A model generated the notes under the pieces. It was given only the letters and a program-made list of their open reading frames with translations, was not told the origin of the DNA and did not search any database. A stretch of DNA of 64,000 bases from Lineus longissimus (lineage: Eukaryota > Nemertea > Pilidiophora > Heteronemertea > Lineidae), in the NCBI RefSeq assembly GCF_910592395.1, contig NC_088318.1:12834349-12898348 (forward strand), written 5' to 3'. This document shows positions 28,535-39,528 of the stretch, in pieces; the first letter of the stretch is position 1; each line of letters opens with the position of its first letter. Both the position numbers and the translations under genes were made by a program.

Positions 28535-29567
28535 TACCAGTCAATGGTGGAGCAAAAAATATCCATTCACTAAAAAATAGCATTACCAAAGAATAACAAA
28601 TTATGACTGACAACAATTCACACAATCAGAATCAAATCAGACTTCTAGATCTTGTCCAGAATAATCAAATTCCTCCTGGGAGTAAACTTCAGTTCGAATT
28701 CTCTTGATGATTAGAATTGGTCACCAAATGCTGAAAAAGAGAAGAAAAATTTCATAAAATCATAAACAAATATAGATTTTTCTTGTGATTATGATTATTT
28801 CACAAAGACTGGAAAGAGTATGAATACATCGCTATTTGGTCAGAAGTTTTTGAACCAAAATCGTATTCAGGTTCTATTCTGCAAGTCATGGACGGAGGGA
28901 GGCGACAATAACTCATCCTACATGTCATATTCAAGTCACGGCATGAAGTTTGCTACATCACGTCGCCCACTGTTGAGTGGCGTTAGCCCTCCAGATGTGG
29001 GCAACGAAAATGTTTTGCATGACATGACCGTGTAGGCCTATTCTATTTATAAATAATTATATAGACCTAGGGCCCGGGCGTAGGCCTACATACAGTGATC
29101 ATACACTCAGGCAGTCACTGTACGACAGCGATAGGTTAGGTAGGTCATAAACCAATGAAACTATCTTCACGGTCATCATGTCATGAATGATCTTCATCAT
29201 TCATGTACATCACACACGGGACCGGGTATGACTCATTTGAGTGTGTAATTTAGAATAGAACTGAATTTGAATAATGAAAATGATCGAAAATATGCTTGTT
29301 CAAGCAATTATGACGGTTCATTCAGTTATTGGCATCAACCACATTTACATTATCTTCACTCCAAACACTGGTGTTGAGCAAATCAGTGAATAAACAACAG
29401 AAATATACCGAAAATCCTGTCAAAATATTTTTTGGCCACCATATTGAAATTTTCTATTTTTAGCTCAACATCGGTATTTTCCGTGAGACTTCGGCAACGC
29501 TCGGCCAAAACAGGTGCTTCCTGGAAACGACAAATCTGCTCACCGAAGTTTTACTATTTCCGCCAAA
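28535..29567. promoter_or_regulatory. Divergent intergenic region between RSPRY1 and the CFAP90-like gene
   Basis: About 1.03 kb separates the start codons of two head-to-head genes, so it should contain both promoters. It holds a TAGGCCTA cluster near 29030-29090. No TATA box or clear RFX X-box could be supported by eye. A possible 5' UTR acceptor for RSPRY1 lies near 28735. Confidence 0.4.
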
Positions 29568-30913
29568 ATGGAAGAAGAAGAGCACATAATCCACGTAGAA
29601 ACGCCTACTGACGTTTATAATTTGAAAGGAAGACCTTGTGAATTATCAGCGTACTCGTTTGTCCCAACACACCGGCAGGAACCGAAGGAACGGGTGTTTT
29701 TCAACTCTGACAAAAAGGTTTGTTTTGTTTACATTGGAAACAAGATGGATTCCGATCATGAATCATGCTGGGTTACTCTTAAGTTCATACATTGTAATAC
29801 ACTTGTGTGCTGAGTGTTATGTTCCTGTTCATTCTGCATATAGAGTGTATAGCATGACTAAGTGCAATCCATAGGCCGCCTGACTAGGCCTGTCCTGATC
29901 TTATCTTTTCAAGAGATGCAGATAGTACATTACATTGATTGTAACTTGACCGCTTAAAGTTTAAACTAAAGTGTTAATACTGTTATCCATTCGGACCACT
30001 GACTGCATGAACAGATGTCTTTATCATAAAAACTTGTTTGATAAAAAATGCTGCAGCAAGGGGTTCATCAAAGTTGCTAATGTTTGCACCTTGACCGTGG
30101 CTATGACATTGTCTGAAATAAATTTAGTTTGTGTTTTGGAATTCGTGCGACCGTACAAATTTGCATATAAATTCACTGTAGTATTCAAAGTTTTTTGGTG
30201 GAATGGAGCCACATTTAGCTTTATAGTTTGTCCTCATATTTTGCTTCGTCAACTGTATCCATGACCATGCCTTTCAGGACCGCTATACCTCATCCACCTA
30301 TGACAGATTGTTCAAACAGGAGGAGGGCTACAATAACAAATTACATCGCTGTGACAGAGAGCATGCCAAGTCTAGAGGACTGGTAGTAAATAGTGAGGTA
30401 CGTTTATTGAATGATCCTGGCCTTCTGGTGGCGACTTTGCCTTCATGTGATACAATACTGATTTGAGGTGCTAGTTTATGTGTGACAAAAAGATATCCCG
30501 TCAGGGGATAAAACCAGTAATTGCGGGGTTCATCCCAGGTCACTGTGATCACCTGTTCTTGACCACTACTGTTGCACATAATAATTTGAAATCGCAGGTA
30601 GCAGTCCAGAAAAGTGAGCGAGTAACTTGGTTCTTTGAATGTTTGATAATAAAAGAAACAACAGAAATCATTGCCACTTCATAGCTGCTACTTTAGTGCT
30701 GCAATGGAAAGTCCGACTCTTGGTATAAAAGTACATAACATTTGATTTATTTTTCAGGAAAAAATCAAAATTGTTCCCTCCCTTGCCTCAACGGAATATG
30801 GACACCGCCTTGATAAATTCATCGACCACCCTGACAGGAAAAATGCAAGGATCGCCATTGTCCAACAAGACTTCTACAGAAGGAATGGAATACCATCAAC
30901 TGGTGACTCCTAA
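29568..30913 (+). CDS. CFAP90: CFAP90 (C5orf49)-like ciliary protein, 3 exons, complete
   Basis: Exons 29568-29717, 30278-30397 and 30758-30913, all phase 0 with GT-AG borders (AAG|GTTTGT, GAG|GTACGT). They total 426 nt and 141 residues, ending TAA. The protein has LSAYSFVP near the N-terminus, then YDRLFKQEEGYNNKLHR, DREHAKSRGL-VN, STEYGHR and a C-terminal DFYRRNGIP. This pattern and length match my recollection of vertebrate C5orf49/CFAP90, a small cilia- and flagella-associated protein. The start ATG has a good context (GCCAAAATGG). No transmembrane segment or signal peptide is present. Assignment rests on motif memory, not on an alignment. Confidence 0.78.
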
Positions 30914-31765
30914 GGATACGTCTAATCTTAGCTCGAAAACTCAGACTCCTTGCTATGTTGTACATTCATGGCCTGTCTCTGTCTCAGTACTAAGCTGAGG
31001 GTGCCTCGAGTTATCAAGAACACATTTTGTAGGTTGTTGAAGGGACCTTTGGGGGAGGTCTGATAACTCCCTAGTTTCCTCTACAGCAGCAAACTGGGTG
31101 ACAGTAAACAGTTTCACAGGCATTTGATTAATTTCAATGCAATTTGTTGGCTCGGCTATGGTATCTAACCACAGAGCCTGTGAAAGTACGCAAATCCGAA
31201 CAGTTAACTGCTGTAGTGGAACCAGGCCTACAGTGATTCTATAAGAGTTTTTAGCCCTTCAGCTCAAGCATCAGAAGGTAATACTCCTAAACCCACGATA
31301 TAAGAAATTGCAGAGTTTGTAGTAGTCATTTATGAGTGCCAGTATGCCTATTACATGTAGGTTGTGAATCGATAGACTGTGCACTTTTGGACTTGTGGCG
31401 TCGTGACCTAATGATCTGTGAAAGCTTGGTACAACTATCAGAATTCCTGATCAGCGAAACTAAGGTTCAATGTCTGTGTGGCGCATCACAAGGTAATAAG
31501 TTAACACCGAACAGGGAAAAAACAGCTCGGGTTCACAATCTATGTATAAGCAGTCTTTTAAATGTTTTGTTTCCAATGTGTGATTAATCTATGCAGAGTT
31601 TGTCTCACAAAATATCCTGTTGGCAGGTTTTATTTGAAATCATGACTTTCTTTTCTTAACATTCCAGCAAGTCCATCTGGATACCGTGTCTTTCACTCAT
31701 TTACTATTAAACAATAATCCACACTACTCATTGTATATTTTCAGATGTGTGAAGGCTATTGTGTA

Positions 31766-31771
31766 AATAAA
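31766..31771 (+). terminator. Possible polyadenylation signal downstream of the CFAP90-like gene
   Basis: AATAAA about 850 bp after the stop codon, just before the 175-bp tandem array. An unmarked, earlier signal may be used instead. Confidence 0.3.
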
Positions 31772-31917
31772 TCTCAAAATACTAAAGCTGTTAAAATATT
31801 GTGTTTTGTGTTTACTTTATGCCGCAGAGCTTGTCTGGGACAATCTGCTGTCTTTCACAACCAGTGGTTTGAAGTACCCTGTCCTTCAGAACTTGTGGCT
31901 GGTGTAGGAGGAACAAA

Positions 31918-32790
31918 TTGGTCCCCTGTCCTGTACAGCGTGGTCCTCTGCCACAACTGCTGGCTGGTGTAGAAATTGGTACAGTCCTCTGTCTTTCTCA
32001 ATGTGTGACTGGTGCAACAGGTGGAGTAGTCGTCGGTTTTTCACAACCTGATGCTGGTGCAGCGGGAGGAATAGTCTCCTGTTTTTCACAGCTTGGTCTC
32101 CTGTCCTGTACAGCGTGGTCCTCTGCCACAACCGCTGGCTGGTGTAAAAATTGGTACGGTCTTCTGTCTTTCTCAATGTGTGACTGGTGTAACAGGTGGA
32201 GAAGTCGTCTGTATTTCACAACCTGATGCTGGTGTAGCGGGAGGAATAGTCTCCTGTTTTTCACAACTTGGTCCCCTGTCCTCTACAGTGTGGTCCTCTG
32301 CCACAACCGCTGGCTGGTGTAGAAATTGGTACGGTCTTCTGTCTTTCTCAATGTGTGACTGGTGTAACAGGTGGTGTAGTCGTCGGTATTTCACAACCTG
32401 ATGCTGGTGTAGCAGGAGGAATAGTCCCCAGTATTTCAAAACTTGGTGACCTGACTTTGTACCACTTGGTCACCTGTCTTTTACAACGTGTAGCTGGGGA
32501 TGCAAGAGATGTAGTCTTCCCACAGCCTGCAGCTGCTGAAGCCAGTAAATCATCCTTTCACGACTTGTGCCTGGTGGAGAAAATCTTCTGTCTCTCACAA
32601 CGTGCAGCAGGGGATTAAACGCGGTCTTTCACAACTGTTACTTTTGTCCTCTGTCTTTCACAACTTGCTTGTGTAGCAGGAGGAATAGTCCCCTGTCTTT
32701 CACAACCTGTGGCTGGTGTAACTGGAGGAATAGTCCCGTCTTTCACAACCTGTACCTAGTGTAGCAGGAGGAATACTCTGTCTCACAAGG
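31918..32790. repeat. 175-bp tandem repeat array with shorter derived units
   Basis: Three full copies with an exact 175-bp period (start near 31918, 32093, 32268), each itself built from 35-45-bp subunits of the type TTTCACAACCTG..GCTGGTGTA.CAGGAGGAATAGTC. Less regular subunits continue to about 32790. Because 175 is not a multiple of 3, the same peptide appears in successive frames instead of one long ORF, so the array is not a protein repeat. Confidence 0.85.
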
Positions 32791-32923
32791 CTGGTACCCA
32801 TTGAAAGAGCTGCGTGGATTTAGGCATGTAAGGCAAAGAGACCTGCCTGAGGTCTCAGGACGACTGCGGGGATCAAACCAGGAACATTGAATAAGACAAA
32901 TGAATAAGTTTCAACGATTTTAC

Positions 32924-32929
32924 TTTATT
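32924..32929 (-). terminator. Polyadenylation signal of the speriolin gene
   Basis: TTTATT on the plus strand, which is AATAAA on the minus strand, about 85 bp after the speriolin stop codon. Confidence 0.6.
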
Positions 32930-33012
32930 TTGCTAAATATTTTAAGGTCTTGAGTACTCTGAGGTTTATGATAATTTTTTAATGCAAATTGAACAATGTT
33001 GGACTTAATATT

Positions 33013-35976
33013 TTACCAAATAAAGAGTGGTTTTCCATCATCGTTTGCCATGAAGACAAGACAGTCAAGGAAGACGTTGATACTTTTGAGTTCGTTTTTG
33101 GAGATGGTCTTCTTTATAATGGTGCGGATCCATTCAGCGTCCGTAAGAAGCTTGACCTTCAATGTTTTTTCCAATGGACCGTTCAGGAGTCCGTACTTGT
33201 TGACAATGCGGACAGCAAACATAGCATGATCCTCCGCCCTGTATCCATGCGGGTGGAGCAGGTGGAACACGTATTTGTGGCGGTAAGCCATAGCGGCCTT
33301 GATTTTCGAAATCGTCATCCCCGAAGTGGGGTCCCGGGACTCCATGTCAATCATTTCTGGGATGTTCCCGATGGTGAATCCATAGAATCGCTTTCTCTCG
33401 GGTCGCTCCATGTGGGATCCGTTGAAGATGTAATTCAGGATACGCCTGTCCAATTGGAAAGCAATTTCGCCGACGAGGCGCTGGATGACGTCTCTGCTTG
33501 GGTACTTTCCCATCGCGTTTTTCTTGGCTGCGTGTCGGCTGCTGACGGGGTCACAGGGCGACGAGTAGGGCCCGCAGGACTTTTCTGGTGGCTCGAGAGG
33601 TGCCTCCAGAAATGTTTCCATAGTGGACGATTGCACATCCCTGGTGATTGTACCCTCGTCCGATCGTCGAGAGGAGGTGGGTTGAGAAGAAGTGTCATTT
33701 AGCAACCATTTGGACACTGGAAACAGAATGATGATGACAATGACTTTTCAATTTTTGTTAAATGCATGTTCTTTCATTCATTTATAACAGTAGGGATGTG
33801 ATTGTTTTTAACAAAGTAAGGTACAAGTAGTGCATCAAGACTCAGAAATATTTACCATCAAATCCAAACCGTGAAGAGGTTGGATCAAGTGCGTTCTCAA
33901 ATCGCAGCTCCTGTCTAGGGCTGGAAGGCCAGCTCTGATCAGTAATTTGGTCTACTGCTATCATCCTGGCCTTTCCTGCTTTAACAGAAAAAGCTGTTTT
34001 ATTGCATGGAATTTTGAAAATGCCATGTAAAGGGAACGGTAAATATAAAGATAAATGCGAAAAAGGTGAAAGTAAAGGTAGAGGTAAACGTAAAAGTAAT
34101 TGTTATGGTTGTATGGTGATTGTGACGTTCATGCCAAACGAAGCGTCAAAGGTAAAAAGAACCTTTCGGAACTGGTAATGGAAATTTTGAAAAAAGGGTT
34201 CAAATTTAATAACTCCAATTCAATTCAAATTTTTATGTGAATATGGTGACCAATTCGTTATAGTAGATGTTGAAGACCACATGCTCGTTGTACAATTATA
34301 GTGCAATAATCCTTTAACCTGCCAACCTGGACCTGCACTGTTTTTTAAATGTAAAGGTGATGGTAATGGTAAATGCAAATGTAGTGTCAAAGGTAAAGGA
34401 ACTGGTAATGGTAATGGAAAATGGTGATGGCGATTAAATCCTTAAAATAAAATCTTTATACCTGCCACTGGCGTAGAGGTGGCAATTGGCGTCGGTGTAG
34501 TAACGCGTCTTGACGCAGGTGTTGAATCAGCTGAGTGCATCGGAGTTGGAGCGCGTGAGGACATAGGTGTAGAAGCCATGGACGCCGGTCTTGAAGGAGC
34601 CAAGGACCCCGGTCTTGAGGCAGCCAAGGACGCCGGTCTTGAAGCAGCCAAGGACGCCGGTCTTGAGGCAGCCAAGGACTCCGGTCTTGAAGGAGTCGTG
34701 GACGCCGGTCTTGAAGGAGTCGTGGACGACGGTCTTGAAGGAGTCGTGGACGACGGTCTTGAAGGAGTCGTGGACGACGGTCTTGAAGCAGTTGGGGAGT
34801 CCATTGTTGCAGCGCTGGACTTCCCGATGGTATGCCCGTCCCTTTTGACGCACCACACATCGCCATGAGACAGATGTGTCATTTCCCATTCGTCGTTAGT
34901 TTCTCCGCGTCTCACTTCGGGTGGACTTCCACTCATCATCATTTCTTTGGTAGCTTTCTGTATAAGTCGACGCGCATCACTCTCCCGGGTTGGTGATGGG
35001 CTGTTACTCCGTGACTCAGAGTCGGGAACCTTCCTTTTCTGCTTGCGAGCGTCTTCATAGCCGACGGTTGGTTGCGGACTCCGATTCCCGGCAGTCACAT
35101 TTGGTCCGGGATTTTGAGATAGCCATTTTTCATAGCCGAGAGTTGACTGTGGACTTTGATTCCCTGGCAACTCCTGCTGCTGAACAACAGGTTTTTCTGA
35201 CCTGCCGACGGTTGACGCTGGACTTCTTCTCCCAGCACGATGGGTTTCGGCTCTTTCTCTTTTTGGAGGAGTCTTACTCCTGGACGATTCTTTCTTTTTG
35301 TTACTTCGAGACTTTTCGTAACCGGAGGTTGACATTGGTACGATTGGACTGTCACCTGTATTTCTGTCCCGATGTGGCGTTCTGCTGATAGCGAGAGTGG
35401 CCTCTGCCCGGACCCGTAAATCTGACATTGCTCGACGAACATCTTTAGAACTAATAAAGCCTGCAAAGGAGACGGTGGACTATATAAGGCATGGTAAGTT
35501 AAATCGGCGATCTTCCTAACATGCACAATAAGGGCACTCAGTTTACCTTACAGAAACAGCATATATACATGAATATGAATATAACAAATGTTCACATGAC
35601 AACTCCTTTTTTCTCTATATATAAGCTTAACATCTAAGCACATACAGGCATGCAGACTGTGCTTTTTGGTAAAGGGAGGTGCAGAAAAAGAGATGGCTCA
35701 TGAAAGTATTGCCTTACCGGAATCCGACTTTTCAAACCACTTCAGAATCTCCGCCAGCACAGCAGCTGTCCTCAAATCTGAGTTTTCCTTTTGCAAGACA
35801 AGCTTTTGTACCAGCTTCTTGTTCTGGGTTATAAGTCTTTGGTTTTGTCTGTCCAGGTCATCTATCATGTCTATAGTGTTTTGAACTGGAGGTATATCGG
35901 TTGAGAAGCTCTCAGAATTGAGAGATCTCAGGTCATCAGTCCGGAGAAGGGAGGGTTCTTCAGAAAAGAACGACAT
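33013..35976 (-). CDS. SPATC1: Speriolin-like (SPATC1 family), complete, 4 exons
   Basis: Exons 35718-35976, 34462-35460, 33856-33975 and 33013-33716; the first three end in phase 1 and the frame closes over 2082 nt (693 residues). Exon 1 encodes a start MSFFSEEP and a leucine-rich coiled segment (residues about 45-65). Exon 2 is Ser/Pro/Arg-rich with SRP repeats. Exon 3 has a short FENALDP..SRFGFD block. Exon 4 holds the conserved C-terminal domain (residues about 535-693) with LVGEIAFQLDRRIL, FYGFTIGNIPE, VNKYGLL and the terminal DGKPLFIW. In mammals speriolin is a testis protein associated with the centrosome and with Cdc20. The ATG at 35976 is chosen because the frame upstream has no other ATG. 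SPATC1 against SPATC1L cannot be decided here. Confidence 0.9.
34020..34430. repeat. GGTAA-rich degenerate simple repeats in speriolin intron 2
   Basis: On the plus strand, short GGTAAA / GTAAAG-type units recur in two blocks (about 34020-34110 and 34350-34430). Intronic for the minus-strand gene. No coding signal. Confidence 0.4.
34566..34800 (-). repeat. Coding minisatellite: SRP-x-S repeats in speriolin exon 2
   Basis: About nine tandem units of 24-27 bp encode SRPSSTTP, then SRPASLAA-type octa- to nonapeptides. Units differ mainly by whole codons, so the frame holds. The stretch is Ser/Pro/Arg-rich and probably disordered, with many potential phosphosites. Confidence 0.75.
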
Positions 35977-36054
35977 GTTTGCAATAGCGTGCCGTGGTAA
36001 CGCCGATGTCGTCGTCGTCAAGGAAGTGCGACGCAGTCACGGCATAGCGCGATG

Positions 36055-36079
36055 TGACGTCATGCGAACCATGACGTCA
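36055..36079. promoter_or_regulatory. Two perfect CRE palindromes upstream of speriolin
   Basis: TGACGTCA occurs at 36055-36062 and 36072-36079, centred 17 bp apart and 79-103 bp upstream of the speriolin start codon. This is the consensus site for CREB/CREM/ATF. In mammals CREM drives many post-meiotic sperm genes, so the position is suggestive. Confidence 0.6.
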
Positions 36080-39000
36080 CACAAAAACTGACTGTTTTCT
36101 GGTGGCGCCAGTGATCACCCAGGATATCGGGTAGATCGACTCGCCCTTTACTAACTGTACAAGCCCTTCGATGTCAAGGATGGCACATCGGTACCTATTT
36201 CAATGGGAAATGCTCTGATCTACTGCGGGCACGAGTGAAGTCCACTTCAAGGATGATCCGAACCGGCGGATCGAATTTTCGAGATTACATCTATGCTTGT
36301 AAATGCTCATCTTGAGATCAGGTTTTTGATACTCCTACGTATTGAAAATCGCTGCTTTACATGTCAGGATGGTAAATGCTATGCTCCGCACGCATGTGAG
36401 GACCTGGATGATGTCTGGAGATTGCATTAGCACAGTCATACCCTTATAGTAAAGGGATACCTTGTGGGTGAAGATCCAAACTCATGACGAAAAAGAAAGC
36501 AACAAGGACGTCTTCTTATCAATAACAAGAGGTTTAACATTTACTTGAACATTCAACATATTAAAAACGAATCGGGAAAGTTGACATAAATATGCATCAC
36601 TTCGTCAAAATGGGATAAATTATAATTTGCATAAAAGTGACATTGCATTACACCAGAGTCTTTATTCTGATTACATTAACCCTTCCAGCCTTGATTACAC
36701 AGCCATGGTCAATTAGAGATATACGCCGATTAGATCGAAAGAGCGGAATCGAAAGGTTGCGTTGCTGTTACAGTCAACATATAAAGGAGCGGATGGACTA
36801 GCCAGAAATTCTTCCCCAAGCTGCTCTAAAACATAATTACGGTCACCTGGCTGGTCTTGATGATATAGGTGAACTTTCAAACTGGTGCAGTGACCTTCTT
36901 TGGTGATGTTACAGGATGAAACTCAGGAGTTCCCATGTCTCAACCACAGTGAACTCACTAACTTGTTACAGACGTTCTTCCGCTCTTTCGTTATTGATCT
37001 CTAAAATATGGCGACATTTTTTTATGGTGAAATCGGGTTCCCAAATGACCAGGCCGTCTTACAAAAAAACCTGAAGGTATTTTTCCTGGAGACACATATT
37101 TCTACGGAGTTGGTATCACACCCTACGACATAATTGAAAAAAACTATTGAATTACGCAGCCAATATTTACAAATATTATGCTACCAAATGTTCTTGGCCA
37201 ATAGCGTAACTCGATTCACATCATGTGATTTCAAGTCATCACATCGTATCGGATCCAAAAAAGCAATAACGGATCCAAAAAAATGTCGTAACGGATCCTA
37301 AAGGGTTTTAATCCAATCAAAATGAAGTTTACAAATGATCTTGGATGGTCGTCGGTAGTTACGTTTAAGAAACAAATTTGCCATCAATTCAAAAGCAAGA
37401 TGGCTGCCACTTCAGTGCTGTTTACATTTTGTATATTTCATTAAAAACAAATTGTTTCATTATTTTCCTTTGGATTGATTTCTTTGCCAAGACATTTGGT
37501 TGCATAATATAGCAAATAGTGGATGTTTAAGGTCGTCCAATATGGAATTTTGCTGGACTCAGAAATGTCATGGCGGACTCGCAAAGCCTCGTCCGCCATG
37601 ACATTTCTTCGTCCATCAAAATTCCATATCGGACTCCCAAACATCCACTATTTGTATAATGAAGACATCGATTTTCTTTATTTGTAGTCTGCCCTCTATT
37701 ATTCTGAGTAAAAAACCATTATTTTCTATGTTTCTGATACGGATCGATCCAGGGTCCATTTTCTTAATTGATTTTTGCCAATAGAACTAAACGAACGATT
37801 ACATGTCCTAAGATTTGGTTTGGGGTCATTTTTGTCAGTATTTCACCGCTTTTGATTAGATCTAAGATAATTAAAGACGTGACTATACATTGAGCCAAAG
37901 TATACCCGTTACACCCGAGAACTTATAGCAATATTGACCCAAACCAATTTATGATCGAGGGGGCCATTATATCTCATGGTCTTTCATGGCAGGTTTCTGT
38001 AGAAGAAAATCAGTGAAAAAAACCTTCATTCCTCAAACAGAAAGATCGTCTCTTCACTAACACAGAGTGGCAAAGTCAAGCTCTATTGGCAGAGCCGAAT
38101 TTTGAGGTGCACTACACTAATTATTCGTCTTATTCTACATTGTACACACATATATACATTATGTATACTAAATAACTAAAGCGCCCAGCCCATCACCCTC
38201 GCACTGGCTGTAAATAGAAAAGATGGATATCAGAAACTGTTTGCCTTTCCAAAATGTCAGATTTTTTACCTTTGCTTTTAATCCAGTACCGTATTCTTGC
38301 AGTAATTTACACTGAATTATTATATAGTTTGAATTAATATCCTTGCAAGATGAATTTGAAGACACCGTAAGTTTTAATGTAATGGAAAGGTTTGAAGATT
38401 TCTGCTATTTGTTTTAGGCGGAGCGAAGAAGACCTCACTCGCGATCCGTCACAGAATCTCCGATGGGCCGTCATATAAAGTGATGATGATTATCATCCTG
38501 TGTAGATTCTCTAACAGGAACTTTTTCCTGTTTATAATGAGCCACCCGAACCTATACTAAGTATTATAGGATAAACAGATCACCATGATGACAAAATGAC
38601 ATTGACAAAATTCCTGATGCCAAATTCCCAGACACGTCATGAGAAATGCAATTATGTACAAGGCACAAATACAAAATATGAATACCCATAAGAAACACTC
38701 ATTGCATAATGATCCTCCTGTATTTTGAAAATAAAGTTATATATGACTCGAAATATTTAATACTTCCTTGAATAGTTTCAAGTTCACTATAGAATGTCAA
38801 CAGAGCTTTGCATTTTGTCAGAAATTCTAGTTTTAAAATGATTTTATCCATGGGTGTTATGAAAATAAACCTAATATTTTAGAGGGCCATTCGAGTTAGT
38901 CATGTTTTGTAGGGCAACTGTCAATGACTGTTACATCCTACCACATGCTAAGCATGAAGAAATTCCGTCTTTTCAAAACTCATTTCGAGGACATATTACT

Positions 39001-39528
39001 TCGGATACATTTGAAAGCTGGCAGACATTTTGTTTCTACAAAATAGCTTTAAACATTGATGCTCTTTAGCATGTTCGATCATATTTGCTTTAGAAGCTTT
39101 GGCAAGCTTAAATATTTTGCTCCTTAATTGTTAAGAATCACCCTTTATGAATACACAGAGAGACATTTTGATAGAAAGTACAATATAATGCTGTTACTTT
39201 ATAATTGATATCTAATGTTTCGTCTCCACTAAAGCATTCGGAAAGTGCCCCTTGTCGCTTCGAACGTGACAATGATTATCATGTTCAACATGGTGCTTCG
39301 CCCGAATCGCAGATTTCCAATTTTAGAAAACACAAAGTTAGTGGATATATGATCATTGTTGGCAATGATGACATAAATTATTCGATTTTATCGGATAATC
39401 TTATGCATTAGGTTTCGCCATGGTGATGAAGGTCATCCCAGACTGGTCGTCAATTTAACTTAGAAACTGCATAATATAGGTTTGGCGATGCAAGGCTCTG
39501 GCATGTCAATGGAAAGACCGGATCTTTG
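36080..39528. other. Intergenic between the speriolin and calmodulin-like genes
   Basis: No gene could be supported. It contains one long imperfect hairpin (37513-37654, listed separately). The calmodulin-like 3' UTR should lie at its right end on the minus strand. Confidence 0.4.
37513..37654. repeat. Long imperfect hairpin (about 66-bp arms)
   Basis: Left arm 37513-37580 and right arm 37590-37654 are about 85% complementary, separated by an 8-9-nt loop. Both contain CAAATAGTGGATGTTT and GAAATGTCATGGCGGAC. Outside the arms the flanks are TATAG and TATAA. It resembles a hairpin MITE; transcribed, it would fold into a long stem. Confidence 0.65.

Noticed and set aside
31918-32618. Overlapping 102-116-codon ORFs on both strands that look like a repeat protein
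   Set aside because: They are frames of a 175-bp tandem repeat whose period is not a multiple of 3; the same peptide recurs in different frames.
34456-34889. Plus- and minus-strand repeat ORFs over the speriolin repeat
   Set aside because: Shadows of the SRP minisatellite in the true speriolin frame, which is supported by splicing and conserved domains.
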